Origin: Patescibacteria group bacterium
GTDB lineage: Bacteria; Patescibacteria; Microgenomatia; Levybacterales; UBA12049
DNA: 16,145 bases
Assembly: GCA_023379465.1 (NCBI GenBank)
Contig: JAMCTM010000039.1
Span: 1 to 16,145 of the forward strand
Direction: 5' to 3'
The notes beneath the pieces were generated by a model. It made no database searches. It saw only the letters and a list, made by a program, of their open reading frames with translations, and was not told the DNA's origin. Position 1 is the stretch's first letter. Each line of letters begins with the position of its first letter. Of this stretch, positions 4,318-10,771 are shown piece after piece. Made by a program: the position numbers and the translations under genes.

Positions 4318-6399
4318 CTAGAACTTCGGCGTGACCACATAGGTGATGACGCTGGTGTAGGCGCCGGCAGGGGAGATGCTGGAGATGGTGGCGGCGTACG
4401 TAACGGTGGTCATACTGTTGGCGATGGAGTTTCCCGAGGCGATGATCAAAGCGGTGGTCGGGGTAGGCCAGGCCACGAGAGCTGGGCCACCGTTTGCGGA
4501 ATCCACCACGTCTCCTTTTCCCCAGAAACCGGTGTTGACGTCGGAGCCGCAAGGATGGATGCCGAAGTACTCCGTGCCCGCGGTCATGCTGGTTGGCGTG
4601 GTTGAGGAGTGGATGGCGTAGCCTGTCGCCGGGTTTTGCAGAGTCCCTGAGGAGGTGGCGGTAATGGCGTAGCCCTGGGAAGCGTTGGTCTCGACCCTCA
4701 GGTTCTGGCCGAGGATAGAGATCTGCCCTGCCGACAGATCGTAAAAGTTAACGTCGTCGGGGGAGGTGGAGAAGGCGGTGAGGTCCGCCCCGTCTCCTCC
4801 CGTGCAGCCGGAGTTGTAAAGATCGTTGAGGTACTGATTAGCAGAAATCCCCTCGATGGTAAAGGTTAAGGTTGGATCAACGCTTGCGAACACTTCGGTT
4901 GATTCGATGGTGGCGATGGCCGCCTTGCTCGTGTCCAGAACAACGTTGTTGGGGTCCATAGTCTGGATTTGAATGGTCCAGGCATCAGCCGTTCCCTGCC
5001 CTGCGGTCTTGGTGGGATTGATGATGAGGGGATCCTGGGTCGTGCAGGAGGAGGAGGTGCCGGCGGTGCAGCCAAGGTAGACCACGACAGGCGCTCCGGC
5101 AGGAAGGCTGGTTGCCGCATCCAGGGTCAGGGTTACCTGAGGAGAGTCCCCCGCTCCCGCGGGATTCGCGACCGAAGCCGTGACGTGGGCGGTGATGTTC
5201 GTTCCACTTTCGAAGACCAGAATCTGGGGCGGGGAGAGGCCGTTCATCTGGAAGGTGGAAGCGGAAGGGGAGGCGGGGGTGTTGGCGTCCCCTGAAGCAA
5301 GAGAGGGAAAGGCGATGGTGACCTTCCCTGAGGGAGGGACAGGGGTAGAGGTAGTGAAAGCGATGGTCTGGAGGCTGGTCTGGGCAGCCACCAGGGGATC
5401 GCCCGCGTGGTGGGCGGAGGAAATGGCGGAGGGGAAGTAGACGATGCGGTAGGGGATATAGGGATAGTTATAAATGCGAGCATCATAAATCTTGCCAGCA
5501 AAGAGGAAGTTAGCAGGAGCATCACACCCTGAACCAGACGAAGCATCACCTATGCAAAGGCTGCCCGTTCCCGCGCCTCTTGTTTCCGTTACCGAATAAG
5601 AATTTGACAGGCTGCCGTTTAGGTAAAGCTTAAGTGCTCTCCCGTCATACGTCCCGAGAACGAACGTCCAGGTATTAGTGGGGGCGCTTGTTGACGACGT
5701 AACGTCATAAGTAGTACCACCGGCAATCGTATGAAGCACTATGTCCTTACTGCCGTTGTAGTAAAGACCGTATTCGTTACCAGAGTGATAGTAGTCCGCG
5801 ATATAGCAAGAGCCGGAGGAACAGCTTGTTGGATAAACCCAGACAGAAATCGTAAAGTCACCGGTAAGATCATAAACGCCATTGTTGTGCGCTACCTGGA
5901 CATAATCATCCGTGCCGTCAAAGGAAAGGCATCCGTCGTTCTGGACGCAGTTTGTTTCCCAGGCGGGCAGGTCCGTTGACCCTTCCAGGGTGCCATTGTT
6001 GCCGTTGCCCGAGGAGTCGACGGCTGTTGTCCCCGAGCCGTCGTCAAGCTTCCACCAACCAACAGGATTTGATGGCATGATGGTCATTTCACCGCTCATC
6101 GAGGCGACGTTCAAACCTGTTGCCAGGGTTTCCCCCAGATCAGCGTTGATTTGTGCCGAGTCGGAGGCAAGGTACATCGAGCCGTTGTCCACCACTGTCG
6201 CCTGGGTTGAGGAGGCGGTCTGGTTGACGTAGAGGGGTGCTGAGGCGGAAGGGCGGGAGGTCGTGATCGTGTCGGAGACCCCGGCGAGGGAGGCGGCAGA
6301 AACGTTCTTGGGGAAAACAGTAAAAAACAGCGCCAGGGAGAGCGCCAGAACAATGAGCCGGCAAAGCGGCGTCACAGCGTTCATACTAGGATATGGCAT
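4318..6399 (-). CDS. exported LamG-domain (concanavalin A-like) surface protein
   Basis: Numbering from the ATG at 6397-6399 gives 693 residues. The start may instead be the ATG at 6382-6384 ('MNAVTPLCR'), which gives a more standard signal peptide; an in-frame TTG at 6424-6426 is less likely. A hydrophobic signal sequence ('LIVLALSLALFFTV') ends near a 'VSA' cleavage site. A LamG/Laminin_G_3 lectin-like domain spans about 113-311, from 'VGWWKLDDGSG' through 'CLSFDGTDDYVQVA' and 'DFTISVWVYP' to 'FAGKIYDARIYN'. The rest is Ser/Thr/Ala-rich beta-sandwich sequence, ending 'PAGAYTSVITYVVTPKF', a tail style common in secreted proteins of candidate-phyla bacteria. No transmembrane anchor is visible at the C-terminus. 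The likely role is carbohydrate or cell-surface binding. The gene is far more GC-rich than its surroundings, except for the LamG part. Confidence 0.85.
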   Translation of the reverse strand: MPYPSMNAVTPLCRLIVLALSLALFFTVFPKNVSAASLAGVSDTITTSRPSASAPLYVNQTASSTQATVVDNGSMYLASDSAQINADLGETLATGLNVASMSGEMTIMPSNPVGWWKLDDGSGTTAVDSSGNGNNGTLEGSTDLPAWETNCVQNDGCLSFDGTDDYVQVAHNNGVYDLTGDFTISVWVYPTSCSSGSCYIADYYHSGNEYGLYYNGSKDIVLHTIAGGTTYDVTSSTSAPTNTWTFVLGTYDGRALKLYLNGSLSNSYSVTETRGAGTGSLCIGDASSGSGCDAPANFLFAGKIYDARIYNYPYIPYRIVYFPSAISSAHHAGDPLVAAQTSLQTIAFTTSTPVPPSGKVTIAFPSLASGDANTPASPSASTFQMNGLSPPQILVFESGTNITAHVTASVANPAGAGDSPQVTLTLDAATSLPAGAPVVVYLGCTAGTSSSCTTQDPLIINPTKTAGQGTADAWTIQIQTMDPNNVVLDTSKAAIATIESTEVFASVDPTLTFTIEGISANQYLNDLYNSGCTGGDGADLTAFSTSPDDVNFYDLSAGQISILGQNLRVETNASQGYAITATSSGTLQNPATGYAIHSSTTPTSMTAGTEYFGIHPCGSDVNTGFWGKGDVVDSANGGPALVAWPTPTTALIIASGNSIANSMTTVTYAATISSISPAGAYTSVITYVVTPKF

Positions 6400-6491
6400 A
6401 GCGTATATGCAAGAATCATATAACAACAGGGGGGGTGTAAAGTGCTTTTGCCAGTTCCAGTGTCAATAAAATTATTCCCCTGGAGGCTAAT

Positions 6492-7427
6492 TTAATCTGT
6501 GGAATATTTTAGTGTATGACTATCTTCCGCTTTAAATGTCTTATTGTTCCCCAAGGTATGAAGTATTAAATCCGCCAGGAAACCGGTAAAGAAAACCTGC
6601 AGCCCCCCTATCACCAAAAGCATACCCAAAAAAAGAAGCGGCCTTCTGCCTATTGCCTGGCCGGCAAAGTGAATAACCGTAAGATAGACAAGAATAACAA
6701 GACCTATAAAGATAAAAATCCCGCCTATCAGACCAAAAAAATGCATCGGCCGGCTTGAGTATTTGCTTAGAAACAGCATGGTAAAAATGTCCGGTAAATC
6801 TTTCCAGAGCTTGGAAAATCCATACTTTGATCTGCCGTGAATTCTATTCCTGTGTTCTATGGCAACCTCACCCACGCTGAATCCCCGCTGATACATGATA
6901 AGGGGAATAAAACGGTGCAACCCGCCATAAAGCTCAAGCGACTCAACGCTTTCTTTAGAAAAAACCTTTAAACCGCAATTATAATCATGAATGTTGAGTC
7001 CCCAAAACAATCCGGCCAAAAAATTAAAGAGCTTAGAAGATAAGACTTTAGCAAATGGATCTTGGCGGTGTTTCCGCCAGCCGCAAACCACATCATAACC
7101 CTCCCTTTTTTTATCGAGAAGCTTTTTGATTTCGGAAGGCTTATCCTGCAGATCTGCATCCAGGGTAACAATATAATCGCCTATTGCTTTTTGAAAACCC
7201 AAGGTTAAAGCCTCCGCCTTGCCCTGGTTTCTTCTGAAAGAAAAAATCCTCACATTCTCCTTTTTTTTGAGATTTTTAAGAAGGGTCAGGGTTTCGTCCG
7301 TTGAGCCATCATCCACAAAAATTATCTCAAAGCCTTCCTGGATTTTTTTAAGATTTTTAATAAGTTCTTGGTAAAAATCTTTTACGCTTTCTTCTTCGTT
7401 AAAAATAGGAACAACAACGCTAATCAT
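6492..7427 (-). CDS. GT2 glycosyltransferase, DPM1/GtrB-like, with two C-terminal membrane helices
   Basis: The 311-residue protein has a GT-A catalytic domain: 'VVVPIFNEEESV' (4-15), 'FVDDGSTDET' (37-46) and the metal-binding DAD at 90-92 in 'LDADLQDKPSEI'. 'NRIHGRSKYGFSKLWKD' (194-210) is the interface motif of polyprenyl-phosphate glycosyltransferases. Two C-terminal helices (about 232-254 and 263-288) match the GtrB/YkcC layout. It probably moves a sugar from a nucleotide donor to undecaprenyl-phosphate on the inner membrane face. That product would be the substrate for GT-C enzymes such as the large membrane proteins encoded further along. The start ATG is at 7425-7427. It lies 92 bases downstream of nothing coding on its own strand, since hicBA points away, so it needs its own promoter; I see only weak candidates. 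Confidence 0.9.
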   Translation of the reverse strand: MISVVVPIFNEEESVKDFYQELIKNLKKIQEGFEIIFVDDGSTDETLTLLKNLKKKENVRIFSFRRNQGKAEALTLGFQKAIGDYIVTLDADLQDKPSEIKKLLDKKREGYDVVCGWRKHRQDPFAKVLSSKLFNFLAGLFWGLNIHDYNCGLKVFSKESVESLELYGGLHRFIPLIMYQRGFSVGEVAIEHRNRIHGRSKYGFSKLWKDLPDIFTMLFLSKYSSRPMHFFGLIGGIFIFIGLVILVYLTVIHFAGQAIGRRPLLFLGMLLVIGGLQVFFTGFLADLILHTLGNNKTFKAEDSHTLKYSTD

Positions 7428-7604
7428 AACAGTTCTTAAATATTAAATCTTTAGAAAAACCTGAAAATCTTCCAAGTCCGAACATCTAAAATTCGCCATC
7501 TAACACCAACTGGATTTTACCATTTCCCAAGGCTATATTACAAACCCGAAAGCATCCACGCTCATTCGTCAATATCTTTAACTCTTTAACCTATTAGCTT
7601 TCGT

Positions 7605-7614
7605 AACCCGTTAA
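7605..7614. repeat. left copy of a 10-base direct repeat flanking hicBA
   Basis: AACCCGTTAA, identical to 8218-8227. The two copies bracket the hicBA promoter and both genes. Confidence 0.4.
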
Positions 7615-7623
7615 CGTACCATT

Positions 7624-7638
7624 TATGATACAATACAA
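7624..7638 (+). promoter_or_regulatory. hicBA -10 region sharing a 14-base motif with the brnT promoter
   Basis: TATGAT (7624-7629) and the overlapping TACAAT (7629-7634) are both good -10 boxes 16-20 bases before the hicB ATG. No convincing -35 precedes them. The 14-mer ATGATACAATACAA (7625-7638) occurs identically at 4220-4233, over the brnT -10. Confidence 0.45.
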
Positions 7639-7649
7639 GCAATAAGACT

Positions 7650-7943
7650 ATGAAAAATTTACGCGTACAATTTACACTCCCCGTATCTATTCTTAAAGAA
7701 GGCGATGCTTTTGTAGCTTATACCCCCGTGCTGGACCTGTCTACGTCGGGGAATACCTTTGAACAGGCGCAAAAAAATTTTGTGGAAGCGGTGAATCTTT
7801 TTTTTGAGGAACTTATGGAAATGGGAACAGCGGATGAGGTCCTTAAAGATCTCGGATGGCAAAAACAAGACAATAACGTATTAATTCCGCCTGTTGTTAT
7901 AGCAAACCAAACAGAAAGTTTTTCTATTCCGCTTACAAACTAA
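7650..7943 (+). CDS. hicB: HicB-family antitoxin
   Basis: The 97-residue protein has the HicB partial RNase-H-like fold: 'FTLPVSILKEGDAFVAYTPV' (8-27), 'LDLSTSGNTFEQAQKNFVEA' (28-47) and 'VNLFFEELMEMG' (48-59). This is the strand-strand-helix pattern of the family. No clear C-terminal helix-turn-helix or ribbon-helix-helix is seen, so it is a short-form HicB whose DNA binding is uncertain. It should bind and block the HicA toxin. The antitoxin-first order is one of the two known arrangements. Only 3 bases separate its stop from the hicA ATG, so they are co-translated. There is no Shine-Dalgarno sequence before the ATG at 7650. Confidence 0.87.
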   Translation: MKNLRVQFTLPVSILKEGDAFVAYTPVLDLSTSGNTFEQAQKNFVEAVNLFFEELMEMGTADEVLKDLGWQKQDNNVLIPPVVIANQTESFSIPLTN

Positions 7944-7946
7944 ATT

Positions 7947-8177
7947 ATGCCTGCTCTAACACCTGTAAAATGGAAAGAATTTGAGAAGTTTCTTTTATTT
8001 GCAGGCTGTAATTTCAAGAGGCAAAGCGGAGGACATAGAATTTATGTGAGGGCAGGATTAAAAAGACCGCTTGTAATTCCTGCTCACGGAACAATACCCG
8101 TGTTTGTTATTCGTAATAACCTAAGACTTCTCGGAATAGTAACCGAAACTTATTTTGAAATTTTGAAGAAAATGTAA
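7947..8177 (+). CDS. hicA: HicA-family mRNA interferase toxin
   Basis: The 76-residue protein is a full-length HicA, a small double-stranded-RNA-binding-like fold. It starts 'MPALTPVKWKEFEKFLLFAG'. The catalytic histidine H30 lies in 'SGGHRIYV' (27-34), followed by 'LVIPAHGTIPVFVIRNNLRL' (42-61), where family members carry the second conserved histidine (H47). It should cleave mRNA when not bound by HicB. It is the last gene of its two-gene operon and converges on the 748-residue membrane protein gene. I see no clear terminator in the 81-base gap. Confidence 0.9.
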   Translation: MPALTPVKWKEFEKFLLFAGCNFKRQSGGHRIYVRAGLKRPLVIPAHGTIPVFVIRNNLRLLGIVTETYFEILKKM

Positions 8178-8217
8178 TCCCTTATCAAAATTTCCGTTTT
8201 AATCTTTCAACATTTTA

Positions 8218-8227
8218 AACCCGTTAA
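8218..8227. repeat. right copy of the 10-base direct repeat flanking hicBA
   Basis: AACCCGTTAA, identical to 7605-7614, 41 bases after the hicA stop codon. Confidence 0.4.
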
Positions 8228-8258
8228 TATCTAATAACCTAAGTGCAAAGCTATTTTA

Positions 8259-10505
8259 TCATTTCCTCCGCCTCAAACCAAATATAATATAAGCTATTAC
8301 CGAAAAAAAACTTAATCCGCTTATTATAAGTCCTATGTCTACCCACTTTTGAGGAGCATAGTAAATTTCAAGACTATAACTCCCGTTCTTTGACAGCCTA
8401 AAACTATTAAATAATCCATCATATGTTTGAGATTGGAGATTGGAGATTGGAGATTTCGCAATCCAGTATTTATCGTAGCTTTCGGAAAAAACGAGCAGAT
8501 CCCCCTTTTTTGCGTTTGAGACTTTCACTTCGTATTTTGTCGGATTAATCTCCTTGTATTCTGCTTTTGACTTTTGACTTTTGACTTTTGACTTTAGCCA
8601 AAAGAGACTCTTTGGCCGCGGCACTTCAAAAACGGCAATTCTGCCAAACCCGCAGTCCGCAGTCCGCAGTCCGCAATGTAATTCGCGCAACCATTTAATT
8701 TTCTTTAATTCATTTATCGTTTGCAAATAAAGCTTATTGTTATATTTCCTATCGGTCAAAAATATTTCTCTCTGGGAATCATCGGGAACTATTACGTATT
8801 TAACTCCCGCCTCCCGTAAAAGTTTCTCTGTATCACTTGTCCTTATTTTTTTAAGAAGACGGGAATAATTATAAAGATTAAAAAAAGCCTGGGCGGAAAC
8901 TTCGGGATGTAAAGTATCATAAAATCCAAACCTCTGCGTTGTCGGCACCCAAAAAGTTCTGGAGAATGTTTTTTGCGATGATAAAAATTTCTCCAATTTT
9001 ACGTAGTCATGAGGAACTTTACGAGATTTAAACGTGCCGGTCAACTGCCCAAACAGCGCGGGTCTAATTAACAGTATTAGGTATAAAGCAGTAAGTATTA
9101 AGAATAAGCTCGGAATATATCTTGTAATTTTGACTTTTGACTTTTGACTTTTGATTTTTGCATTAAGATACTCATAAATCTTCCATAGAGTAAACGGAAT
9201 TAAAATTGAATATGATAAAGCAACTAAGGTATACCACTTTGTCGGGTCGCGAAACATAATAAATCCGGGAAAATGATCAAACAGCCAAAGATAAACCTGT
9301 CCCAGCGGCTCCTGCGCCCCTTTGGCCAAAAAAGCACCGATTAAACCCAGCAACGCGAAAAAGATAACTGTCTTATTGCTGGATTGTTCTATTGCTGAAT
9401 TGTTATTAAAATCTTGAATTTTAAATTGTAATTTTGACTTTTGATTTTTGATTTTTGAACTTGTTACAAAAAGTAACGACGAAAAAGCCAATATCGGCAG
9501 AATGAGGAATTCCGGTCTCATAAAACCTACCTTCCCGAAAATATTCTCCGGCCAATATGGGCTAAGGAGAGAAATTGCCTGTTCAAACCTGGCAAAACTG
9601 AAATATTTGACGGCACGAACCGTTGAGTAGGCGCTCCCCAACTGCTGAATGGGGTTTTGATGATAGAGGAAAAACGGCAAAAGCCAAAAAGCGTGAAGAA
9701 GAGAAGCAGCAATTATTGGAACCATAAAGACAAAAATAAAGCTGTAAATAAAAACTTTTAACTTTTGGGCTGTAATCTTGATTTTTGAATTTTGATTTTT
9801 GAATTTATCTAGCAAAACAGGCTCTTGCTTTACAAGAAGGAATAAACTTAAAAACCAATACAATCCAGCAGCTGCCATTGTGATGTAGGCGATTCTCGGA
9901 TCAAACATCACCTGTATAGCCAAAACCAAACCCGCCAGGGTTTGAGATTTGAGATTTGAAGTTTGAGATTTGAAGTTTTGAGGGTGTAAGGTAAAACTAT
10001 TTATGAGTTTTATAAACATAATTAAAACAAGCGGCGAAATGGAATAGGCCAACCCCACTCCCGCGATCTGCCCCCCGCCCACCACCATCAGGATGTATGT
10101 ATTAAAAACAAATATGAAAGGCGCAAAGATTACAAATTTGTTTCCTGCTAATATTTTTTTTGCTAAATAGTAAGACGTTGCCGCGGAAATTAAAAGAAAC
10201 GGCCAAAGCCATACTACTCTTTGAACCAGGTTCCAATTATCACGAAATACAGAAAGCGCTATTCCTGTTATAAAGTCGTAAGGCGCCGAACCCAATAAAA
10301 ATATCATCTCCCCGCCCAACCCGGAAGAAGGTGCCCATGCAGAAAAGGGAATCGTATAGTTTGTGCTAAATCTTCCAAGCCAACTTTTCCAAAAGAAAGG
10401 ATAATCACCATACGCAATAACCGAATTAGTATTAAACCAGCTTCTAAATGATAAAAATAAAAGAAGGATAAAAATAATTATTGGTACTATTTTTGTTTTT
10501 TTCAC
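8259..10505 (-). CDS. large GT-C-like membrane protein (AftD/DUF3367-like), 748 aa
   Basis: A polytopic membrane protein with about 11-13 helices in the first 480 residues. An early external loop carries acidic residues ('AYGDYPFF', about 31-38), as in GT-C enzymes, and the signature 'MFRDPTKWY' lies near F418. An extracytoplasmic region (about 495-710) ends in a beta-rich domain ('LLVFSESYDKYW', about 670-681), followed by a last helix and 'LRRRK' tail. The 1154-residue protein upstream has the same plan, so they are paralogs. They probably transfer sugars from polyprenyl-phosphate donors at the outer membrane face; the link to arabinofuranosyltransferases is by architecture only. The start is GTG (10503-10505), overlapping the stop of the small membrane gene (GTGA). 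The gene contains seven heptamer repeat tracts, most falling in hydrophilic loops. Confidence 0.72.
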   Translation of the reverse strand: MKKTKIVPIIIFILLLFLSFRSWFNTNSVIAYGDYPFFWKSWLGRFSTNYTIPFSAWAPSSGLGGEMIFLLGSAPYDFITGIALSVFRDNWNLVQRVVWLWPFLLISAATSYYLAKKILAGNKFVIFAPFIFVFNTYILMVVGGGQIAGVGLAYSISPLVLIMFIKLINSFTLHPQNFKSQTSNLKSQTLAGLVLAIQVMFDPRIAYITMAAAGLYWFLSLFLLVKQEPVLLDKFKNQNSKIKITAQKLKVFIYSFIFVFMVPIIAASLLHAFWLLPFFLYHQNPIQQLGSAYSTVRAVKYFSFARFEQAISLLSPYWPENIFGKVGFMRPEFLILPILAFSSLLFVTSSKIKNQKSKLQFKIQDFNNNSAIEQSSNKTVIFFALLGLIGAFLAKGAQEPLGQVYLWLFDHFPGFIMFRDPTKWYTLVALSYSILIPFTLWKIYEYLNAKIKSQKSKVKITRYIPSLFLILTALYLILLIRPALFGQLTGTFKSRKVPHDYVKLEKFLSSQKTFSRTFWVPTTQRFGFYDTLHPEVSAQAFFNLYNYSRLLKKIRTSDTEKLLREAGVKYVIVPDDSQREIFLTDRKYNNKLYLQTINELKKIKWLRELHCGLRTADCGFGRIAVFEVPRPKSLFWLKSKVKSQKSKAEYKEINPTKYEVKVSNAKKGDLLVFSESYDKYWIAKSPISNLQSQTYDGLFNSFRLSKNGSYSLEIYYAPQKWVDIGLIISGLSFFSVIAYIIFGLRRRK
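8431..8455. repeat. heptamer tandem repeat (GATTGGA)3.6
   Basis: Three perfect GATTGGA units plus GATT, preceded by the related TGTTTGA. The minus-strand gene reads it as part of 'SPISNLQSQ' in the C-terminal beta domain. Confidence 0.88.
8564..8595. repeat. heptamer tandem repeat (CTTTTGA)4.6
   Basis: Four perfect CTTTTGA units plus CTTT. Encoded as 'KSKVKSQKSKAE' in the minus-strand gene, a basic linker before the C-terminal beta domain. Confidence 0.92.
8651..8675. repeat. heptamer tandem repeat (CGCAGTC)3.6
   Basis: Three perfect CGCAGTC units plus CGCA. This is the only GC-rich heptamer here. Encoded as 'CGLRTADCG', it introduces two cysteines. Confidence 0.88.
9127..9160. repeat. heptamer tandem repeat (CTTTTGA), second tract
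   Basis: ATTTTGA, three perfect CTTTTGA units and TTTTTG. Encoded as 'KIKSQKSKVKI', in a predicted loop between membrane helices. Confidence 0.88.
9431..9458. repeat. heptamer tandem repeat, TTTTTGA/CTTTTGA type
   Basis: Four units: ATTTTGA, CTTTTGA, TTTTTGA, TTTTTGA. Encoded as 'SKIKNQKSKL', in a loop. Confidence 0.82.
9775..9802. repeat. degenerate heptamer tract, TTTTTGA type
   Basis: Four units: ATCTTGA, TTTTTGA, ATTTTGA, TTTTTGA. Encoded as 'KNQNSKIKI', in a loop. Confidence 0.72.
9941..9975. repeat. heptamer tandem repeat (TTTGAGA/TTTGAAG)5
   Basis: Five units: TTTGAGA twice, then TTTGAAG, TTTGAGA, TTTGAAG. Encoded as 'NFKSQTSNLKSQT', in a loop. Confidence 0.88.
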
Positions 10506-10771
10506 TTTTTAAATACCGCCGCTAATGCGCCATATATCCAGAAGGCAACTGCAAGCATTGCCGCCACACCTGCCGGATTATCGTTTCCTATCATTGATAA
10601 AACCATTGTTATAAGAAGCAGAAACAACGATATATACACAAATGCCTTATCTAAAAACTTAAATTTCCTAACCAATAACAGCAGAATAAATACAAAAAGA
10701 ATCGCAAAAGCGGAAAAAAAGTAGTGCGAATAAAAATAATTCAAAAATGCTATATATTTAAGTTTAGTCAT
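10502..10771 (-). CDS. small integral membrane protein between the two GT-C-like genes
   Basis: The 89-residue protein has about three membrane helices (roughly residues 15-35, 43-60 and 65-85). A basic segment, 'VRKFKFLDK', lies between helices 1 and 2, and 'GNDNPAG' lies in the loop before helix 3. I recognise no family. It overlaps the upstream gene's stop by 8 bases and its own stop overlaps the next gene's GTG (GTGA), so all three are translationally linked. By position it may be a subunit or chaperone of the large transferases, which is inference. The start ATG at 10769-10771 follows an A-rich, weakly purine-rich leader. Confidence 0.7.
   Translation of the reverse strand: MTKLKYIAFLNYFYSHYFFSAFAILFVFILLLLVRKFKFLDKAFVYISLFLLLITMVLSMIGNDNPAGVAAMLAVAFWIYGALAAVFKK

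Noticed and set aside
4277..6364. Long open frames on the plus strand and in other minus frames across the LamG gene.
   Set aside because: They are rich in Arg, Gly and Pro with no family pattern, as expected from GC-rich DNA, and they lie inside a gene with clear signal peptide and LamG evidence.
6437..6466. Minus-strand TTGACA (6461-6466) as a promoter of the LamG gene.
   Set aside because: The -35 is perfect but the only -10-like hexamer (TTTACA) is 19 bases away with 3 of 6 matches. A better -10 is not at the right spacing, so I do not list it as a feature.
8178..8258. Intrinsic terminator between convergent hicA and the 748-aa gene.
   Set aside because: No stem longer than about five pairs followed by a T-run could be found.
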